Assembly: GCF_001306455.1 (NCBI RefSeq) | Contig: NZ_LGTQ01000005.1 | Coordinates: forward strand, 1,178,001 to 1,242,000 | From: Jiulongibacter sediminis | GTDB taxonomy: Bacteria > Bacteroidota > Bacteroidia > Cytophagales > Spirosomataceae | Direction: 5' to 3' | Length of the DNA: 64,000 nucleotides | Shown here: in pieces, positions 59,298 through 64,000 of the stretch | Layout: the number at the start of each line of letters is the position of its first letter | Position numbering within the stretch: position 1 is the first letter of the stretch | Made by a program: the position numbers and the translations under genes | Notes under the pieces: model-generated | The model's database searches: none | Told to the model about the DNA's origin: nothing | The model's input: only the letters and a program-made list of their open reading frames with translations

Positions 59298-59990
59298 TTA
59301 AATCATTTGGATCAAGGTCTCTTTCAATTCAGGCAAAACTTCACCTGCGGCTCCCTGATGAAAATGGATATTTGAAGGTAAATTCGCCTGTGGCCTCTTT
59401 TTGTCAATTACAAAAACCGGAATGTCATACGGAGTGTAATCAATAAGGCCGGCTGCCGGATAAACCTGCAGACTGGTACCTACGACCATAAAAATATCCG
59501 CTGATCTGCAAATTTCTACGGCAGGTTCTATCATGGGAACCGCCTCTCCAAACCAAACAATATGCGGCCTTAATTGACCACCATCTTCTGCCAAGTCACC
59601 CATTTCTATCTGCCTATCCCCTATTTCATAAATGAGACTTTCATTTTTGACACTTCTTACCTTATTCAGTTCGCCATGCAGGTGTAAAACTTTTGAAGAA
59701 CCTCCACGCTCATGAAGATCGTCAACATTTTGAGTGATAACACTTATACTAAAATGACTTTCAAGCTCGGCCAGCGTTTTATGAGCTTCATTTGGAAAAG
59801 CCTCTGCTGCGGCCTTTCTTCGCATATTATAAAAACGCTGCACCAAATGCGGGTCACGATGCCAGGCTTCAGGGGTCGCCACATCTTCTACCCTATGGTT
59901 TTCCCAAAGACCATCTGAATCACGAAAAGTCTTCAGTCCACTCTCCGCCGAAATACCGGCTCCCGTCAGTACCACAAGGTGCTTTCTCAT
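59298..59990 (-). CDS. cobB: Sir2-family NAD-dependent protein deacylase (class III), no zinc cysteines
   Basis: 230 residues. NAD-binding GAGISAESGLKTFRD (10-24), TQNVDDLHERGG (86-97), catalytic His105 in LHLHGELNK and PHIVWFGEAVP (142-152) identify a sirtuin. FYNMRR (Tyr54, Arg57) matches the YxxR pair of SIRT5/CobB-type desuccinylases. Between the catalytic His and WFGE there are no cysteines, so the zinc tetrad usual for the family is lost. Its ATG shares one base with the stop of the protease gene. The desuccinylase role is inferred from the YxxR pair. Confidence 0.88.
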   Translation of the reverse strand: MRKHLVVLTGAGISAESGLKTFRDSDGLWENHRVEDVATPEAWHRDPHLVQRFYNMRRKAAAEAFPNEAHKTLAELESHFSISVITQNVDDLHERGGSSKVLHLHGELNKVRSVKNESLIYEIGDRQIEMGDLAEDGGQLRPHIVWFGEAVPMIEPAVEICRSADIFMVVGTSLQVYPAAGLIDYTPYDIPVFVIDKKRPQANLPSNIHFHQGAAGEVLPELKETLIQMI

Positions 59991-60985
59991 TATTTTACAA
60001 TTGAGTTTATCCAGTTCAATTGGGAAGAGACTTTAATAAATACACTGATATCACCATAGCTGCTATCTTCATGCCCGGAGAATGGCTCCGGCACTCCACC
60101 AGAGAGAACTCCGGCTAATTTCCATTGACCATTTTCTTTCAAAAATATCGGACCACCACTATCACCTTCTACCGTAGTTCCTTCAAGATTTAGGGGTATA
60201 GACGAGCTACTCCCCTCACCCAACAGAGCTTCATCTTCATTAACAATTTCATCTCCCAGGGAGTTAGCATTTTCTTCAGGACTATCGAAATCAAAAGCCA
60301 ACAGACCTCCGGAATAAGTCACACTATTCGCTGTGCTCGTAATTCCATCCGATTCACGATCCAGTGTATTCTCTAAGGCATGTTTCTTTGAAAATAAGTT
60401 AGGGTCCTGCCCCTGCAATCCTGAATAATCTCCAAAACCACAATACCATACCTGACTGCCTAAAGTCTCAGTGGTTGAGATATATAAAGCCACAGGATTT
60501 ACACTTGTGACCGGAGTCTTCAATTTAACCAGACACATATCATTCGCAAAAACAAAATCGCGATTATCCACCAGCCATGTGGGATGAAAATAAAGCTGCT
60601 CCACCTCAATAAGTTGATCGGGATTATTGGGATCATTGCCAACCAAAACTTTAATTCCTGAGGCCGGAGCAGGTGAAGATTGCTCTTCGGCCACAAAAAA
60701 ATTATGTCCAGCTGTTAGTATCCAATTGGGTGCGATCAGAGTCCCAGTAGCAACATAATCCTCATTATCACTTCCATTAAGGCTGTAAGAAAAAGCAACT
60801 ACTGCAGAGAAATCCGGTTTATCTCCACCGCTTTGCACCGCATTTTCATAGTCTTCAAGAGTACGGTCATGTCTTATACCAAATGTACGCGAGGCCGACG
60901 GCTCAATGATATCTTCAATTTCTTCACAGGAAATCTGAAAGAAAGCCATTGAAACCAACAGTAGATATAGTCCCTTCTTAAACAT
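59990..60985 (-). CDS. Trypsin-like serine protease, exported
   Basis: 331-residue S1-family protease. The N-terminus (YLLLVSMAFFQISCEE) is a signal peptide with a candidate lipid-anchor Cys20. Triad: His94 in LTAGHNF, Asp149 in FANDMCLVKL and Ser276 in VEGDSGGPIF. No propeptide or second domain is obvious, and the segment of about 35-55 (RDHRTLEDYENAV-like) may be a linker. Cleavage preference is not readable. It is translationally coupled to the sirtuin gene downstream and is 94 bases from topA's terminator-containing gap. Confidence 0.88.
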   Translation of the reverse strand: MFKKGLYLLLVSMAFFQISCEEIEDIIEPSASRTFGIRHDRTLEDYENAVQSGGDKPDFSAVVAFSYSLNGSDNEDYVATGTLIAPNWILTAGHNFFVAEEQSSPAPASGIKVLVGNDPNNPDQLIEVEQLYFHPTWLVDNRDFVFANDMCLVKLKTPVTSVNPVALYISTTETLGSQVWYCGFGDYSGLQGQDPNLFSKKHALENTLDRESDGITSTANSVTYSGGLLAFDFDSPEENANSLGDEIVNEDEALLGEGSSSSIPLNLEGTTVEGDSGGPIFLKENGQWKLAGVLSGGVPEPFSGHEDSSYGDISVFIKVSSQLNWINSIVK

Positions 60986-61020
60986 TTTGATTTAAATTGG
61001 TTTTGGTTTGAATGTAATAT

Positions 61021-61054
61021 AAAAAAACTCCCCGCCATAGCTGACGGGGAGTTA
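61021..61054 (-). terminator. Terminator of topA
   Basis: AACTCCCCG pairs with CGGGGAGTT around a 10-base loop, with an A-run on its left that becomes a T-run on the minus strand; the topA stop is 25 bases further right. Confidence 0.85.
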
Positions 61055-61078
61055 ACGTAAATACTTAGTAATATCTTG

Positions 61079-63553
61079 CTATTTGCCTTCACCGAGTTTC
61101 AGGCAATCTTCCAGCGTCAATTCCTCAGGCTTCATATCCTTCGGTATTTTCACATTACGCTTCCCTATTTTGATATAAGGACCGTATCTGCCATTCAATA
61201 CCTGAACTGTTTCATTTTCAGGGAAGGTTTTGATGGTTTTTTTAGCTTCAGCAGCAAAATGCTCTTCCAGCTTTGCTACCACTCCCTCGTCGTCAATAGT
61301 CAACGGATCCTCACCTTTGATATTAATGTACTTCCCTTTGTATTTGATATATGGACCAAATCTTCCCTTGCCTACAATAACAGGCTCTCCTTTGTAATCG
61401 GCCATATCTCTGGGTAATGCACTTTCAGGATCCTTCCGTTTTTCTTCTATAATCTCAATCGCCCTCTCTTTATTGACCGTAAACGGATCTTCTCCTTTAG
61501 GTAAATTATAATATTTACCATTGTGAAGGACGTATGGGCCATATCGGCCTTCATTGACTACAAGAGCATGATCTTCAAAAATACCTACCTCCAAAGGAAG
61601 TTTTGGTCCTTTGATAATCTCCATGGCTTCTTCAAAAGTCACGGTATTGATGAGCGTACCTTTTTTAAGCGATACAAATTCAGGCTTATCTTCATCTGTA
61701 CTTTCCCCAATCTGTAAATAAGGACCAAATTTGCCGATTTTGGCAAATATTTTCTTTCCACTTTTCGGGTGTTCACCGAGCTCAAAAGAGTTGCCAGCGG
61801 CTGCATCACTTCCGGCGGCTTTATCCACTTTTTCGTGAAACTCCTGATAAAAAGAGTCAATCATGTTCTGCCATGAGAGTTTACCCTCGGCCACATCATC
61901 AAACTCATCCTCTACTTTAGCGGTGAATTTATAATCAAGAACTTTGTCAAAATTGGCTACCAAATAATCGTTTACGATCATTCCCACATTGGTAGGAAAT
62001 AATTTAGCTTTCTCTGAACCATAGGTTTCAGTACCATGATTCTCTTTGACATCGCCACCTTCAAGCAAGTACTCTTTATACTCTCTGGTCTGACCCGGGC
62101 GATCTTCTTTCACTACATAATTACGCTTAATTACCGTCGAAATAGTTGGAGCATAAGTTGACGGACGACCGATACCCAGTTCTTCAAGTTTCTTAACCAA
62201 ACTTGCTTCCGTGTACCTGGCCGGTGGCCTGCTAAACCGCTCTGTAGAACGCATCGTTTGTAAAGCCAGCTCCTGACCTACTGATAGTGGAGGCAGCATA
62301 TCTTTGTTTTCCTCATCTTCGTCATCTGTTGACTCCAGATACACTTTAAGAAAACCTTCAAATTTGATTACCTCACCGGTAGCGTTCAACTCCTCATCTC
62401 TGGTAGATATTCCAACCTTAGCTGTAGTTCTTTCAATCTGAGCATCGCTCATTTGAGATGCAATAGCTCTTTTCCAGATCAGATCGTATAGTCTTTTCTG
62501 ATTCCTATCGGCACCCGCATCCAACACTCCAAAATCTGTAGGTCTGATGGCTTCGTGTGCTTCCTGAGCTGAATCGCTTTTGGTTTTATAAACTCTAGTT
62601 TGAAGAAACTCATCACCATAAGCCGAAGTAATTTGAGCAGAGGCACTTGCAATCGCATCCTGAGAAAGATTTGTACTATCTGTTCTCATGTAGGTAATCT
62701 TACCGCTTTCATACAGTCGCTGAGCCACCTGCATCGTTTGAGCCACCGAGAAGCTCAGTTTCCTGGAGGCTTCCTGTTGAAGAGTGGAGGTTGTAAACGG
62801 AGGAGCCGGTTTTCTCTTACTCGGCTTTGTCTCTAAACTATTGATAGTAAAAGCTGCGGCTTTGCAATCTTCCAAAAACTTTTTTGCCTCTTCTTCTGAT
62901 TCAAAATTCTTAGGGAGCTCAGCTTTGAGTATTTTACCTTTCTCCACCTCAAAAAGAGCAACCACCTTATAAGTTGAATCGGCTTGGTGTGCATCTATTT
63001 CTCTTTCCCTTTCAACTATAATTCTTACCGCTACAGATTGTACCCGACCAGCTGAGAGATTGGTCCTGTCGGCCCCACCAAGTCTAATTTTCTTCCAAAG
63101 AACAGGCGAAAGTTCAAAACCTACCAATCTGTCAAGCACTCTACGAGCCTGCTGAGCATTCACCAGATCGATATCAATCCCTCTTGGATTTTGTATCGCT
63201 TTACCTATGGCACTTTTAGTGATCTCTCGAAAAACAATTCTCTTGGTATCGTCACCAAGGCCTAGAGCTTCTTTTAAATGCCATGAAATGGCCTCTCCCT
63301 CGCGGTCATCATCGGTTGCGAGCCAGACTTCTGATCCTTTAGCCAGCTTTTTGAGTTCACTTACTACCTTCTTTTTGTCAGAGGAAATCTCGTACGTAGG
63401 TTCAAAATTTTTCTCAACATCAACACCCAGTTTTTTACTAGGCAGATCCCGGATGTGACCGAAACTGGATTTCACTATAAAGTCTTTCCCCAAATAGCCT
63501 TCGATAGTTTTGGCTTTGGCAGGAGACTCAACAATTACGAGATTTTTAGACAT
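61079..63553 (-). CDS. topA: DNA topoisomerase I (type IA)
   Basis: 824 residues from the ATG at 63553; a longer reading to 63610 is open but the family N-terminus SKNLVIVESPAKAKTIEGYL begins at 63553. TOPRIM residues are Glu9 and DDDREGE (81-87), and the catalytic Tyr288 is in ITYMRTDSTN. The C-terminal part has four repeated segments starting with GPY (FGPYLQIGE, YGPYVLHNG, FGPYIKYKG, YGPYIKIGK), the zinc-ribbon-derived repeats without cysteines. It relaxes negative supercoils behind RNA polymerase. Ends just ahead of the terminator at 61021-61054. Confidence 0.95.
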   Translation of the reverse strand: MSKNLVIVESPAKAKTIEGYLGKDFIVKSSFGHIRDLPSKKLGVDVEKNFEPTYEISSDKKKVVSELKKLAKGSEVWLATDDDREGEAISWHLKEALGLGDDTKRIVFREITKSAIGKAIQNPRGIDIDLVNAQQARRVLDRLVGFELSPVLWKKIRLGGADRTNLSAGRVQSVAVRIIVEREREIDAHQADSTYKVVALFEVEKGKILKAELPKNFESEEEAKKFLEDCKAAAFTINSLETKPSKRKPAPPFTTSTLQQEASRKLSFSVAQTMQVAQRLYESGKITYMRTDSTNLSQDAIASASAQITSAYGDEFLQTRVYKTKSDSAQEAHEAIRPTDFGVLDAGADRNQKRLYDLIWKRAIASQMSDAQIERTTAKVGISTRDEELNATGEVIKFEGFLKVYLESTDDEDEENKDMLPPLSVGQELALQTMRSTERFSRPPARYTEASLVKKLEELGIGRPSTYAPTISTVIKRNYVVKEDRPGQTREYKEYLLEGGDVKENHGTETYGSEKAKLFPTNVGMIVNDYLVANFDKVLDYKFTAKVEDEFDDVAEGKLSWQNMIDSFYQEFHEKVDKAAGSDAAAGNSFELGEHPKSGKKIFAKIGKFGPYLQIGESTDEDKPEFVSLKKGTLINTVTFEEAMEIIKGPKLPLEVGIFEDHALVVNEGRYGPYVLHNGKYYNLPKGEDPFTVNKERAIEIIEEKRKDPESALPRDMADYKGEPVIVGKGRFGPYIKYKGKYINIKGEDPLTIDDEGVVAKLEEHFAAEAKKTIKTFPENETVQVLNGRYGPYIKIGKRNVKIPKDMKPEELTLEDCLKLGEGK

Positions 63554-63893
63554 AAGAAGTATTTTTGGCTGTGTTCTTTTAAGCACTTTGAGGGCACAAA
63601 GTAAGTACATTATCTACTGAAACTGAAAATAGTTTTTTGCCCTGTACCCCCAATAGTACCAAAAAAGTGCCAGTTTGGTTCTTAATTTATATTATTCGGT
63701 CAATTCCTGAAATGGTTTCAGAATTTCATCGAGACCACATACTGGTATGAAAAAAACGAATTATCTCTACCGTTTTTGTGTTCTAAAAAAGGGGTTCATC
63801 ACCAAAATATCCTTACTTTTGTGACCCGAAATAGGTGAGTTAAGAGTTTACAAACACCATTTCTATTCCTTTCATTTAAAACCTTAAGATTAT
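63554..63893. other. 340-bp intergenic region between divergent topA and aconitase
   Basis: No coding frame supported. AT-rich, with a TAnnTTTG box for the aconitase side at 63814-63821. I see no strong inverted repeat. Confidence 0.6.
63814..63821 (+). promoter_or_regulatory. Candidate -7 promoter box for aconitase
   Basis: TACTTTTG matches TAnnTTTG and lies 72 bases upstream of the ATG at 63894. The -33 TTTG box is not clear. Confidence 0.4.
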
Positions 63894-64000
63894 ATGGCAT
63901 CTAAAACTTTCGATTTAGATATGATAAAAGAGGTTTATGCTAAACTTGACAGCAGAGTAAAAGCTGCACGTAAGCAAGTTGGCAAACCTCTCACACTAGC
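63894..64000 (+). CDS. Aconitate hydratase, N-terminal start only (runs off the window edge)
   Basis: Only 35 codons are inside the window. The start region reads MASKTFDLDMIKEVYAKLDS followed by RVKAARKQVGKPLTL, which matches the N-terminus of Bacteroidota aconitases as I know it (F-D-x-x-MIK-x-VY, R-V-x-AAR, GKPLTL). The enzyme converts citrate and isocitrate in the TCA cycle and uses a [4Fe-4S] cluster; no cluster residues are within the visible part. Identification rests on this N-terminal pattern alone. Confidence 0.75.
   Translation, partial: MASKTFDLDMIKEVYAKLDSRVKAARKQVGKPLTL

Noticed and set aside
1-64000. tRNA, rRNA, CRISPR arrays, insertion sequences, prophage
   Set aside because: Looked for cloverleaf-like short genes, regularly spaced identical repeats, transposase motifs and terminal inverted repeats by eye; none supported. 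A tRNA scan and repeat search would be decisive.

Overview
The window looks like chromosomal DNA of an aerobic, free-living Bacteroidota, most likely order Cytophagales. The grounds are a type IX secretion (T9SS) type A sorting domain, DUF4249/TonB-receptor genes, PVC-type HEAT/cytochrome c dehydrogenases, BshA (bacillithiol), a zinc-finger-less TopA, TAnnTTTG-like promoter boxes, weak Shine-Dalgarno sites and several TTG starts. I see no rRNA, tRNA, CRISPR array, prophage or insertion sequence. This is mostly core genome with one accessory-looking block.

Layout. 1-3.6 kb: type II NADH dehydrogenase (cut by the edge), bshA, a UbiA prenyltransferase and purN. 3.6-10.8 kb: a large HEAT/cytochrome c dehydrogenase, a Tat-exported Gfo/Idh oxidoreductase, cytidine deaminase, a Tyr-rich/Ser-Arg-rich envelope protein and a DUF2911 protein. 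11-13.6 kb: a plus-strand operon of SGNH lipase, kynureninase and MsrA. 13.7-21.9 kb: a minus-strand run of an STN-type TonB receptor, two DUF4249 lipoproteins, an exported Nif3-like protein and a T9SS esterase. 22-31 kb: nspC and its partner carboxy(nor)spermidine dehydrogenase, held apart by a TonB protein and a block with a small secreted protein, an AraC regulator and a large frameshifted secreted protein. The two secreted proteins share a C-terminal tail, which is the most unusual signal here. 31-36.4 kb: a molybdenum hydroxylase pair (IorAB-like) and a class A penicillin-binding protein. 36.5-40.3 kb: threonine aldolase, a barrel-like protein, an esterase and a beta-lactamase-family serine hydrolase. 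40.4-47.3 kb: a tightly packed minus-strand operon, thiL > NlpC/P60 > HEAT/cytochrome c > Rdx > ClC. 47.3-53.1 kb: small lipoprotein, cytochrome b5, UbiA-like and LytTR genes, then an ECF sigma / membrane anti-sigma-like / barrel / MOSC cassette. 53.2-64 kb: pdhB, a second Gfo/Idh, two DinB-family genes, DUF2147, PAP2, trpS, DUF2461, a zinc-less sirtuin, a trypsin-like protease, topA and the first codons of aconitase.

How the genes work together. NspC plus the saccharopine-dehydrogenase-like enzyme form the carboxy(nor)spermidine route to polyamines. BshA starts bacillithiol synthesis, and the DinB-family proteins belong to a fold superfamily that includes bacillithiol S-transferases. Many products are exported lipoproteins, outer-membrane proteins or T9SS substrates (esterases, Tat oxidoreductases, cytochrome dehydrogenases), which fits a polymer- or organic-matter-degrading life style. 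Functional assignments come from motifs read by eye; no database search was run.
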